Origin: Sipunculus nudus
Lineage: Eukaryota > Annelida > Sipuncula > Golfingiida > Sipunculidae
Length of the DNA stretch: 64,000 nucleotides
Direction: 5' to 3'
NCBI GenBank assembly: GCA_026874595.1
Contig: CM049317.1
Location: 58,215,118 to 58,279,117 of the forward strand
The notes under the pieces were generated by a model. It had not been told where the DNA came from. It saw nothing but the letters and a program-made list of their open reading frames with translations, and did no database searches. Below, one piece after another: positions 49,995 through 60,130 of this stretch; position 1 is the first letter of the stretch, and each line of letters opens with the position of its first letter. A program made the translations under genes and the position numbers.

Positions 49995-50500
49995 TGTATG
50001 TGATTAGCTTATTAGATCAAGTAGTTAACCCAGACATGATTAACTGAGTCACTGAGTCGTTGTGCCACCGGTTAAGCCAGGCGCTAAAATCACGGTCTAC
50101 CCCGGGCACAATAGGGTCACACTCTACAAATGCCTCTGGACATGTACACGGATAACGTACACTAGAATTCAACATAGAACATCGGTAAAAAGACAAAAAA
50201 CGCACCACAAGAACAGGAGCCATGACCAATTGTGTATGATACCTCTGGAACAACACTGGCCTGAGGCCGTCCAAAATGATAAGAATATAATTATAATGAA
50301 GATGATATCGATAATTAATAACAAAGTACATATTAGGAAGTTCGAATAGTTTTGTACGCATGTTCTGCGCATGCGTACTAATGTGAAGGAGAAAATATCA
50401 TGTTTTATAACCATGCATGCGCTTATACACAGAGACAATTATTACTCGCCAATCAAATAGTGCATATTAATTATATATAAACACATATTAACAGCATCGA
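49995..50500. other. Unique sequence beside the MITE
   Basis: Frames are open on both strands (114 codons minus, 95 plus) over 50017-50361 without a recognisable domain. GTACGCATGTTCTGCGCATG followed by CGTAC (about 50354-50378) is an imperfect palindrome. Confidence 0.4.
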
Positions 50501-50521
50501 TAATATATATATATATATGTA

Positions 50522-50563
<42 letters not shown>

Positions 50564-50572
50564 TATATATAC

Positions 50573-50634
<62 letters not shown>
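50501..50634. repeat. (TA)n array with CACA/TACA interruptions
   Basis: Simple repeat; the 86-codon frame across it is mainly Tyr-Ile. Confidence 0.93.
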
Positions 50635-50638
<4 letters not shown>

Positions 50639-51098
50639 TCGATGCTTCTTTGTGATGCATCCCTGTCTCCGAATCCTTTATCTCATTTTGAACACAGGAC
50701 GGTCACAAGTTGAACAGTATGTAGAAAGTCAGAGATGTACACTGCGTGTCACGTGTTTGCTCATCAAGGCAAAATGAAGCACGCCGGGCATGCGCAGTAG
50801 AGCACCAGGAACTGTCAGGTCGGCCATGTTCAAACCGTATTGTCATGCTTTGCAGACGGATTCCTAAAAGGACCCTTTTTCTTTTTTTTTTTTTCTTTAT
50901 TTGCTAGTATAATTATACCCCTGTATCTAATCAAGAGTATAAGAAGCCCCATATAGAAACCCTTCTGTACGGTATTACATGGCTGCTTCACTCAGCTGAA
51001 TACTTTCAGAATATAATATTCTTAAAAGAATAAAATATTTTGAATGCAACACTTTTCAAATATAAAAATTAATAGAAACCTTTAAAACATGCAGGGTG
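50635..51098. other. Unique sequence 3' of the Post2-like exon
   Basis: Contains GGGCATGCGCAGTAG near 50788 (NRF1-like half) and poly-T at 50879-50896. No gene recognised. Confidence 0.45.
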
Positions 51099-51233
51099 AC
51101 ACCCAATGAATGAAGAGATCAGTTGCACGTGACCGTTCTAGCAGATTAACACCCAATGAACAAAGAGGTCAGATGCACGTGATCTTCCTCAAAGGTTACA
51201 CCCAATGAACGAAGAGATCAAATGCAAATGACC
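51099..51233. repeat. Three ~50-bp repeats carrying ACACCCAATGAA and CACGTG, 3' of Post2-like exon
   Basis: Units start near 51099, 51149 and 51198 (period 49-50). Each has ACACCCAATGAA, then a purine-rich GAAGAGRTCA or AAAGAGGTCA, then TGCACGTGA in units 1 and 2, degraded to TGCAAATGA in unit 3. They contain a CCAAT core and a palindromic E-box. They lie about 530-660 bases past the Post2-like stop, beyond the first candidate poly(A) signal. They could be a small regulatory cluster or chance minisatellite growth. Confidence 0.6.
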
Positions 51234-51759
51234 ACTTTAACACAAGCTCTTAGAGAGTGATACATGTACTAACCTACATATCAGAGGCTAGTGAAACGTC
51301 TCCAGTACATAGCTGTAAATACAGTCATATGCTTTTTTTGGGCCTCTGCACGATAGCGTTGACCTATATACACAGGAAACCCTTCGAATTAACCTATTCA
51401 ATCTGTACCCATCGGGCATGAATCCTCGATTGTATTTTATTGGTTTTTAATTTTTAAGATATGACTTACAGTTCGGGAACACGCAGGTTTCCTCGTCAAC
51501 TTTCTGGGTTCACTTCCGCTCTAACATGACTTCCGGTCACACGGATGGTTGCGCTAGGCTCTGTGCCTATGTGAAAGAGATATTATGCCTGTAATATTCT
51601 ATCAGTTCGTTTGCGCAGCACATATCTCATTCACACTGTTTGGAAATCCCTCTAGACAGCCCAGAACATGCATTAGCCCTAGCTAATCCAGACAATGGAC
51701 CGCAGTCGCAACACAGCAATTTTTATCTACAACCGTTTAATTGCTATGAAGATAAACAC
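51234..51759 (-). other. Probable 3' UTR and flank of the Post2-like gene
   Basis: Sequence directly after the stop on the minus strand. It has no repeat or other ORF of interest; the plus-strand frames of 79 and 95 codons overlapping 51640-51982 are shadows of the homeobox exon. Confidence 0.45.
51436..51441 (-). terminator. Candidate polyadenylation signal for the Post2-like gene
   Basis: An AATAAA hexamer on the minus strand (TTTATT on plus) lies about 320 bases after the stop codon and is the first canonical hexamer met in that direction. In AT-rich DNA such hexamers are common, so real use needs transcript evidence. Confidence 0.35.
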
Positions 51760-52067
51760 TCAGTTAGTTCCGGCTGCTGCCGCGTGGTGTGGTGGGGCAG
51801 CACCAGTCACGCCGGGAACAGAGTTGTTGGCGGCCGCGTCTCCGTTCTCTTTCAACAATGCTTTTGCTCTTTCGTTTAGCTTCTTCCTCTTCATGCGTCT
51901 GTTTTGGAACCATACTTTGACCTGTCTTTCACTTAAGTGCAGCTTACAAGAAATTTCCCAACGCTTTTGGCGGGTGATATAAGAATTGTTCATGAATTCG
52001 TTCTCTAATACCATCGTTTGGTAGCGTGTATACGGTTTTCGTTTCTTTCTCGTTCGAGCCGATTGAT
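51760..52067 (-). CDS. Post2: Posterior Hox gene, Post2-like: terminal homeobox exon (partial gene)
   Basis: Hox transcription factor that binds DNA in the nucleus and patterns the posterior body axis. Seen: reading on the minus strand, the exon opens at 52067 after a pyrimidine-rich tract ending in AG, in phase 1, so its first two bases (AT) complete a split codon. It encodes 101 residues and a TGA at 51760-51762. Four residues (QSAR) precede a 60-residue homeodomain at 51874-52053, which starts [12 protein letters not shown]. Canonical homeodomain positions are present: R5, L16, F20, W48, F49, Q50, N51 and R53. Helix 3 reads [17 protein letters not shown] 37-residue tail rich in Ala, Pro and His follows. 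From family knowledge, the [13 protein letters not shown] stretch and the [11 protein letters not shown] end are typical of lophotrochozoan Post2 and unlike Abd-B or Hox9/10 (WELARNLNLTERQVKIW). Usual Hox genes have an N-terminal exon upstream; no donor or exon 1 could be assigned here, so this is the 3' part only. Post1 is the main alternative but less likely. Confidence 0.92.
51874..52053 (-). other. Homeobox (60-residue homeodomain)
   Basis: This is the DNA-binding domain of the Post2-like exon. Helix 1 contains TMVLENEF, helix 2 contains [11 protein letters not shown], and the recognition helix 3 contains [17 protein letters not shown]. Position 50 is Gln and position 51 is Asn, as in Antp-class homeodomains. 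The frame is intact with no stop or frameshift. Confidence 0.95.
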
Positions 52068-52085
52068 CTGAAAAGAGAGAAAAAA
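52068..52085 (-). other. Splice acceptor of the Post2-like homeobox exon
   Basis: On the minus strand the sequence TCTCTCTTTTCAG lies immediately before the exon: a pyrimidine tract and a CAG acceptor. Using it puts the homeodomain in frame and removes the in-frame stop (TAG) that the alternative frame would hit. Hox introns commonly fall just before the homeobox, which supports this placement. Confidence 0.85.
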
Positions 52086-52990
52086 TACATGTATAAATAT
52101 TATCTTAGAAATATTGTATAGAAATATACCAAGAACAATTCCGGCGGAACAGTGAGCTGTTTTCCACACAGGGCTCGCGTATACCTCCGGAATGGTGTAG
52201 CTAATATACCAGCAAGTGATCATCATGTAACATCAAAGGAACCGCTGTCTGTGGGATTAATTATGCATTAGACACGTGAGAGGGCATCGATTTGCTGGCC
52301 AGTTTCCTTCAGTTGAGTTCGTACTGGAGAGGTTGCGTGTTTTCGGTTCGTGGAACCCCTTGTGCAATTGCTGGTGTATCACAATCGCATAAGGCACACA
52401 CTAAATATCGTGTAACACCACTAGCCCCCAACAAATGGCCAATTCAGAATTTTTCTTCCCTCGTATAGACGGCTTTACTTAAAGCTTAATTTCCGCTCAC
52501 TGACAAAACAGCCATAATCTAAGCGAGGTGCCTCAGCATTGCCACACTTATACTTCGCTAAATGCTAATGCAAACACTCACTCTTGTTCTATATTATACA
52601 CAAAATACAGGTCAATGTTTTATCAACACAGAGCCTCCGACCTGCACGCTATAGGTGTCCTATGTGAATTCATAACATGTGGTCTATGTTCTGGGAATAT
52701 AGGCCTTTTTATTTAGATATATCTTTTTGTTTGCATTTTATATTATTATATATCAAGTCAAAAGATAAATTAATATACAGTCACTGGTTCGCCTCTACAT
52801 ATATAGCTCAAGGGTAGATGGCATCTTATTTGCCTTGAATATTCATAAAATCAATAAAAATTTATATTTATATTTTATAAGTATCATATTTTGTTCATAT
52901 TTTCAGTGTGTACCAATCGTTTTAATTTCGCTGCAGAAAATGATGATTTATGATGAATATAAAAAAAACTCTGTGTAATTTATTCGACAT
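52086..52990 (-). other. Intron or upstream flank next to the Post2-like exon
   Basis: AT-rich with a mildly GC-balanced stretch at 52140-52420. I found no second homeobox, no convincing exon 1 and no known motif. By position it should belong to the intron before the homeobox exon. Confidence 0.45.
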
Positions 52991-53010
52991 ACTTTCACAC
53001 AAGAAACAAT

Positions 53011-53073
<63 letters not shown>

Positions 53074-53091
53074 ACGTCAATGTGTGTGTTG

Positions 53092-53163
<72 letters not shown>

Positions 53164-53266
53164 TGTATGAGTAGCCATGCTGGTTCATTGTTTTATAGAT
53201 GGAAAGGGTATACACAGAAAAGTGGTTCACTGGCAGTGAACCACTTTTCTGTGTATACCCTTTCCA

Positions 53267-53308
<42 letters not shown>

Positions 53309-53310
53309 TG
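52991..53310. repeat. Three (TA)n arrays around a perfect palindrome
   Basis: (TA)n at about 53011-53070, 53094-53161 and 53270-53301, with TGTG interruptions and a (TG)n edge at 53308-53318. The palindrome between the second and third arrays is listed separately. Confidence 0.93.
53194..53272. repeat. Perfect inverted repeat, 39-bp arms, 1-base spacer
   Basis: The left arm 53194-53232 (starts TATAGATGGAAAGGG, ends GGTTCACTG) and the right arm 53234-53272 (starts CAGTGAACC, ends CCATCTATA) are exact reverse complements with one G between them. Pairing stops at the next base on each side. It would extrude as a near-loopless hairpin. Confidence 0.97.
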
Positions 53311-53368
53311 TGTGTGTGTCTGTATATGTGCGTGTCTGTCTGTGTTTTTTGACAAATAATGCTGTAAT

Positions 53369-53620
53369 TTGCCTTCAATCAAACTGTTAATCAACCAGCC
53401 CCCATTCCTATATATATATATATACATATCACTCTATAACCAGCGCATATTGCCCGGGTTACGCCTGATACTGGTTGACATCATCCCCGAACCCAAAAAC
53501 AATGTGAACTGGCTGAATCAGGGAGTAAGGGAAACCTGTAATTGGACCCCGCGTGTCGACCACACCATGCATGGTGGACCGCCAGATAGCGCACAGGTGC
53601 GACCTGCTGGCAGTCATTAA
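53369..53620 (+). other. GC-balanced island between (TA)n arrays, with an open frame
   Basis: The 180 bases from 53440 to 53620 are GC-balanced and unique amid simple repeats. The plus frame has 83 codons and its second half (for example NWTPRVDHTMHGGPPDS) is compositionally normal protein. The minus frame is open as well. No splice sites or domain are recognised; it may be a repeat fragment. Confidence 0.2.
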
Positions 53621-53826
53621 TTTATATATGTGTATACATATATGGGTATATATGAGTGTGAGTGAGTTTGTGTGTGTTTCATTTTGAATCACTGAGAAAG
53701 TTGTTTTTAGTAAAATCTCTTTTTTATTGGGATAAACTTATCATTTTTTGCATTGCTACCAATTTTTCAAGACACACATGCACACGCACACACCAACCCA
53801 CACACATATATATATACACACACATA

Positions 53827-53835
53827 TATATATAC

Positions 53836-53872
<37 letters not shown>
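53827..53872. repeat. (TA)n with flanking (CA)n
   Basis: (CA)n-rich 53771-53825 leads into (TA)n. Confidence 0.9.
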
Positions 53873-53873
<1 letters not shown>

Positions 53874-54747
53874 GCGTGAACTTAAGTACCTATTGTACTT
53901 TTAGTGATTCGTTATTAATAATTCAATATTTGATATTCTATTAAAGAGACGACACTTTCGATTATTATACATTGACATCGACAATGACAGTTAACTTCCC
54001 TTGGAATACTTAATTACAGGTATAATGTATCGGAAACAAGCCATAACATCCCAATTAAAAAGGATAAATACAGATATACTATATAGGTGTAATCTATAAA
54101 ACCAACCTCGCTATAATGCATGTTTCAAACAAACTCCTAACTGTAAGGAAATCATTATTTGCATTATCATCAAATCTAAGAATATAATTTAAGATGCCTC
54201 CAGTGTGTTAATTTACATTTTGTCCTAAAATCATTTTACATTCTTTTTGTGACCAAGCAACGGAAACTTCGTGTTAGATTTTATCGTACCTTGTTACACA
54301 TATCATTAATTTGTTTTATTCAAGGAACATTTTAAGGACATGTATCGCACGATCTTAATGCTGATGTTAAAATATTATGCATCATCTCCCGTGAATGCTG
54401 AAAATGTGATTGGGACAGTCCACGCAGGTACAGATAGACATCCCCCCAAATGAATCCCCCCCCCCCCTCCATTTTTCCCTAAAAAAGCACCCCGAAGCAG
54501 ACAAAAAATCTTCGGAAAAATCTACCATTTTTTTGGATATACATATTACGGGGTATATATTTTGATTAATCGACAGTAATATTAGCTTACTTATCAAATC
54601 TTGATCTTTTTTGTTTAAATTTGACCTAAATCAACAAAATTTATAAATATTAAACGAAGTATCATAATGTAGACTATATAAGACGTTTATGACGATTCAG
54701 TGAGGCATTTGGCGTACGCCGTAAATTTAACATTACTCTCAAAATGT

Positions 54748-54750
<3 letters not shown>
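53873..54750. other. AT-rich unique sequence
   Basis: No gene recognised. A C-run with a CTCC end lies at 54458-54470. Confidence 0.5.

Positions 54751-54751
<1 letters not shown>

Positions 54752-54809
<58 letters not shown>
54752..54809. repeat. (TA)n array
   Basis: About 29 dinucleotides. Confidence 0.95.
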
Positions 54810-54811
<2 letters not shown>

Positions 54812-54845
54812 ATTATAATGCGAAAAATTTGATCTTGTTGGATAA

Positions 54846-54907
54846 CATGGTTTTCTTGCAATCGTTCCCCCCACCCCACCCCACCCCCCACCCCCCCCCC
54901 CACCCCA
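54846..54907. repeat. C-rich tract able to form i-motif/G-quadruplex
   Basis: Successive C runs of 4 to 12 separated by single A bases over about 60 bases. The minus strand carries the matching G runs. Confidence 0.85.
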
Positions 54908-54956
54908 ATTAAAAAGGCAAAATGAAGAGTATGCACCGTTTAAAGTGGTACCAGCT

Positions 54957-55210
54957 ATAAAAGAAACAAAATAGTGAAGAAAGACAAGAGAAAGAGAAAA
55001 AAAATCAAAGCGAGAGTGAGAAAGGAAGAAAGAAAAAGGAAAGAAATCAAAAAGAAAGAGAAAAGGAAAGAAAGAAGAATGAGAGAGAAAGAAAAAGAAA
55101 AAGTTTGAGATAAAAGAAAGAAGAAAGAAACAAAGACAGAAAGAAAAGAGGGGGAGTGAGAGACAGAGAGAGAGGGAGAGAAAGAGAGAGAGAAAGAAAG
55201 AAAGAGGAAT
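54957..55210. repeat. Polypurine GAAA/GAGA tract
   Basis: About 250 bases almost exclusively A and G on plus. The 90-180 codon minus frames (Ser/Phe/Leu) are low-complexity translations. Confidence 0.9.
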
Positions 55211-56008
55211 AAACAAAGACGATGCATGGAAACGGGACGAAGGTTGTCCTACATATAGCTGTGACGGGGGGGGGGTATCTTCCAGGCATAGAGCACGTGC
55301 CTTCGTGTCTATAGGATAGATCAGAAATTAGGCGCGATTGCCAATAAAATACAGACATTAACAATGGCCCTGGACCTTTCACTCCTTCGCCGGACATTTG
55401 AAAGTTGTATTGTTTATATTACATTCGCAGTTCTGTATACGTCCTGCCTGGAACAGTCATGATAAAAATAAACGCCTGAATTTTGTATGAAAATCACCAA
55501 CTCCCCTTCGAGGCGCAATCGTCGCGGTCTTTGATGTGTCAGGAATAGATTCTGAGCCTGTCAGCCGGCAAACTGTAAAGCCAGCAAACACGCACGCCTC
55601 ATTCTATGGTACGAGGTCGTAACGACAGAAGCCTACCGCCTGTGCCAGCAAGGTATGAATCACCTGGCCAGCTAACCAGGCTGGAGATAAATTAATCACG
55701 TAACGTCCATATGTATACAGGTGTAATAGACTCGAGTTTTACCGCAATAACGATCACTGCACTACGGATCACACTGTATCAGTTTTCTGCATATGCGCAT
55801 GAGGTGCCAGTTTTTCGCAATTGCGCCTGTAATTATTCATGGGTTCTTACGCTGTGTGGTTTTGCAGAATGCATTGTACAAAATAGACCAGCATTTATAA
55901 TCTTGATGCTGATTTTTAACAAGGCAGTTACATTCATAGGTTTTACTTAACATTTAAATCATAAGAATAAAAGAATAAAAATATTTCAGATACATTAAGA
56001 TAGTATTG

Positions 56009-56009
<1 letters not shown>
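55211..56009. other. GC-balanced then AT-rich unique sequence
   Basis: 55500-55880 is GC-balanced and unique. CACCTGGCCAGCTAACCAGG near 55662 has partial dyad symmetry. A 79-codon plus frame (55711-55950) is not recognisable. Confidence 0.4.

Positions 56010-56064
<55 letters not shown>
56010..56064. repeat. (TA)n array
   Basis: Simple dinucleotide repeat ending in GATAGATA. Confidence 0.95.
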
Positions 56065-56065
<1 letters not shown>

Positions 56066-56206
56066 TAGATATGAATATTCTTGTAGCCGATCAGCTGATA
56101 TACTTGCTCATATAGGTATTTAATATTCTGCCAAACATTAACACATTTATACTTTTAATAATTCTTCAAAGGGGTTTGACTGAACTTGTTTTATGCTCTA
56201 TTTATT

Positions 56207-56535
56207 TATAATATATTATATTATATTATATTATATTATATTATATTATATTATATTATATTATATTATATTATATTATATTATATTATATTACATTATA
56301 TTATATTATATTATATTATATTATATTATATTATATTATATTATATTATATTATATTATATTATATTATTTATATTATATTATATTATATTATATTATAT
56401 TATATTATATTATAGTTTATTATGTTATATTATGTAATATTGAAATATATTTTATTATATTATATTATATTATATTTTATTATGTTATTTTTTATTATGT
56501 TATATTGAAATATATTATATTATATTATATTTGTT
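56207..56535. repeat. Long (TTATA)n pentanucleotide array
   Basis: More than 40 near-perfect pentamers, then degraded TTTTATTATG variants. The longest single copy of this repeat in the window. Frames of 83-121 codons are repeat translations. Confidence 0.95.
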
Positions 56536-56692
56536 TATATAATAATGTAATATTGTAAAATTATACAACGCCATACCAAAACATGCTCATGTATGAAAAA
56601 ATAAACATGCTCATTGCGCTTTAAAGAAATAAAGTAAAACATGGAAATGCCATATTTTAAAAAAAAATGACATTAATTTCTATATTATTTTC

Positions 56693-56733
<41 letters not shown>

Positions 56734-57341
56734 CTTCCATTAACATCAACCAATGTTATCTCAATAAGTCTTTCATACAAAAATAAAGAAAATATTATGA
56801 TCTATTAAGTTTTGTGTTCCATCTATTCCCTCCGACAACCCGTACTTGACAAAGAACATGAAGGCTATAACCCCGGACCGGAAGTTTGAACAACAGGCTC
56901 GGGCAGAATGCTATCCAAGGCGGGCCAATATCAACACAAGATAAATCCTGTCTGTCTACTTCTTATCCATGAACTGGCAAAGTCTGGCAAAACAGCAAGT
57001 TCTTGTGAACGATTAGCCCGTGCAGCGCCGGGGCCAAAGTAACTCTTTTAATTTCAAGCAGTTACCCCTCCGGCTTAAAACCAATATATTGCTCAGAAAC
57101 AGATTGTTCGATTCCCATAATACCGCAAGCACCACTATGTAAATTGTAATTGGATCACAACTTCAGTTTCGTATCTGACAAACACAATTTTATATCTTAC
57201 CTAGTCTTGCACTGCATGCACTGATATTCTGTTTATATTTTAACATATAGTATTATATTTAAGTATTTTAATATATTATTATATATTATTGAATATTAGT
57301 AGATATTATTGCATATTTCATTATATTTGCTTATTAAAAAC
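56536..57341. other. Unique sequence with a (CT)n tract
   Basis: (CT)n at 56691-56728. 56820-57120 is GC-balanced and unique. No gene recognised. Confidence 0.45.
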
Positions 57342-57707
57342 ATAACCCTTAATTAAATTGTATGATATTGTTATTATATTTTACCATTATATTGTAATAT
57401 ATTATATTATGTTATATTATATTATATTATATTATATTATATTATATTATATTATATTATATTATATTAAAATTTGTATTTTTAACCACAGATCTATGAT
57501 GGTCTTGAACTTGGTATTCTTTTATATTAAATTATAGATTAAATCATTAAATTAATTATTAAATTATAAAATTAAAAATTATAACCCTTAATTAAATTGT
57601 AAGATATTGTTATTGTATTTTACCATTAATATTATATTATATTATATTATATTATATTATATTATATTATATTATATTATATTATATTATATTATATTAT
57701 ATTACAT
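57342..57707. repeat. Duplicated (TTATA)n arrays with conserved leader
   Basis: The leader ATAACCCTTAATTAAATTGT and its continuation GATATTGTTATT...TTTTACCATTA precede a (TTATA)n array at 57342 and again at 57591 (offset 249). The arrays lie at about 57397-57468 and 57629-57702. Confidence 0.9.
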
Positions 57708-58439
57708 GTTTGACACCTTTTATCTTACTTAAAATCCATTTATTTTATATAATCATCATATTTTACACTGAGATATATTGTGACTAAACTATGTCTGATA
57801 TTTTATAGTTTATATTACAAACGTGTGTCAAACAAGTCTCTGGTTACAATGTCGCCATTTTATACATCCATTTTACCATCGGGAAACATACACATACACA
57901 CACAGAATCCGTCTAATGAAATAAGTGCACTAAGACACGTTTCTAAGCAGTACATGTGACATTGTGCATGTACGCATGTTGATAATGTGTGTGTGTGTAT
58001 AAGTGCTTACTGCGAACTTGTCGCTTATTCATTCAGTCACAAAGGATCACTCCAGTACACGTATATAAAATCATTTAACATTCATATAGTATGGACACGT
58101 AAAAGTATTGATCTCGGTAGAGGGTATTGGTTGATGGAGGGGGGGGGGGGGGGTCAGGAGGTTGTTCGTAGTATGTCAATATCTGTTTTGAGGCATAAAC
58201 AACAATTTGTTTGTGCGATACTCAAGAATTCTGGATAAGTGAACCATGAAAAAAGCAAAACTCATTTCAAATCGTATACCTAATTTATAAGGGGCTTGTG
58301 AAATGTAATTTTGTAGAAATTTAATTTAATGTAGGTTCCCTTTTTGTCACAGTTAACAATTGATTTATGTCATGCGTGTGTGTATTTATATCATTGTTAT
58401 GAATATGTCCATAGCATAAGTAAATCTGTCCAATGGAAC

Positions 58440-58443
<4 letters not shown>
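57708..58443. other. Unique AT-rich sequence with G-run
   Basis: A run of about 15 G at 58139-58153 and (TG)n at 57986-57999. An 83-codon plus frame across the G-run has no known domain. Confidence 0.45.

Positions 58444-58496
<53 letters not shown>
58444..58496. repeat. (TA)n array
   Basis: About 26 dinucleotides. Confidence 0.95.
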
Positions 58497-58498
<2 letters not shown>

Positions 58499-59460
58499 GA
58501 TCATTTGTTTATATACTCTGTAGATTTCATGAACAAGTTATAAATACATTGGACACATATTTTTATACTTATGATTAGCAAGATGCTGTAAAATATTGTT
58601 AAAATGAAGACAGATAATTTGTTTATACTGAATCACATCCTGTTTTTATCTTCATTATGATAGTACTAGTATTAATTCGCGTGAGAAATGTCTATTAACT
58701 CGTTAATCACTGGTGCTTGTATATTCGTAGCTTATGTACTGCATGGCGTGGACGGGCGTCAGAAGTTGATCACATAACACCGTCTGCTGCGGAGAGTGCC
58801 AACTGCACAGACTGCAGCAGAAGCTTCAAACAGGAGAGCGGAAGAAAAAACTGCCGGGTCACAGGCCGGGGAATAGGGAGGATTCCTACTTCAGCGGTTC
58901 GTTTCCCAAAACAGTGCTATATTCTGTTTTCTGCCGCAGTGGCGCAGTGACAGGGCGCACTTTGAAGCTGTGAGTTACGGCCAAGTCGGGTGAAAGCAGG
59001 CAAAGCTCGCCGCCTTGTCGGGGCGAATTTTGCGATGAAACGCCACAATGATCAAAGAAGAAAGCGACAATTGAGTCAAGATTTATAGACCTTAAGTCGA
59101 ACCCAAATGCTCGGCCGCCAGCGCCCAACTCTCTCTTATAACCGTCCGTTATCAACCTCGCCTACCTCTTCTCCGGGCTTAAATTTTCTTTCCTCCACGC
59201 AGCATCATTTTGCATCCGCCAACAAGATTCAGGCGCCTTAACTAAGGGGATGATCTGTTTTTATTGTTATTTGTTTTCTTCACGTTGAACAATTCAGCGT
59301 AATTAACCCTGCCAAACCGTGTAGAAAACGGTATAATTAAAGGACTGCACTGAATCAGACTCAATTATGGGCGTCACAATCTGCTACCCGACTAGTGATT
59401 CCTCGTTCTGGATTACACAACCCGAAAAATAAGTAATTAATGACAGTAATAAAGACAAAT
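58497..59460. other. Unique sequence with GC-rich block 58740-59230
   Basis: The GC-rich block has frames of 77 codons (plus) and 89 codons (minus), neither recognisable. Its composition makes it the best place in the window for a Post2 5' exon or a conserved element, but I found no matching phase-1 donor or Hox-like N-terminus. Confidence 0.35.
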
Positions 59461-59607
59461 CAGATGAGAATAAAATGAAAAAAAAATGAACTTTTTTATG
59501 CTTTAAGGGTATGCTTTGCAAAAGAACAAGTCTCGCACTGACACCATCATAAACACATGCACGCTATGCCATATGTATATGTATGTATGTTGAAATATAG
59601 ATATATA

Positions 59608-59681
<74 letters not shown>

Positions 59682-59961
59682 TGAGGTAAAGTGCATTATA
59701 CACCCATGCATGCAGGAATTCATGCACCCACAGATTGACACTGTCATACAAGCAAGGATATATGTTATTGTGTGGTTATATATGAATTTATATATATGTG
59801 TGTGTGTGTCAGATCAGATCAGATTAAAATGAAAAAGATGGAACCGTTTTTTATGCTTTAAAGGTATGCTATTTAAAAGACCCAGTCTCGCACCGACACC
59901 ATTATAAACATACGCTATGACATATGTATATGTATGTATATATGTTGATATGGAGATATAA

Positions 59962-60009
<48 letters not shown>

Positions 60010-60130
60010 GACGTATAGTGCATTATACACCCATGCATGCAGGAATTCATGCACCCACAGATTTTCATTGACACATATAAGCAAAGATATATGTTATTAT
60101 GTGGTTATATACATATATATATGTGTGTGT
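59461..60130. repeat. Tandem duplication, ~355-bp unit, two copies
   Basis: Shared, in order: CAGAT...AAAATGAAAAA, TTTTATGCTTTAA, GTCTCGCACTGACACCAT, ATATGTATATGTATGT, a (TA)n array, GTGCATTATACACCCATGCA, GGAATTCATGCACCCACAGA, ATATATGTTATT and TGTGTGTG. Copies begin near 59461 and 59815. Confidence 0.92.

Noticed and set aside
51640-51982. Plus-strand frames of 79 and 95 codons
   Set aside because: Shadows of the homeobox exon on the opposite strand.
52005-52226. 73-codon minus frame running into the Hox exon in another frame
   Set aside because: It ends at a stop and does not contain the homeodomain; the splice acceptor at 52068 explains the homeodomain start.
54674-55216. 180-codon minus frame
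   Set aside because: Runs through polypurine, C-rich and (TA)n repeats; low complexity throughout.
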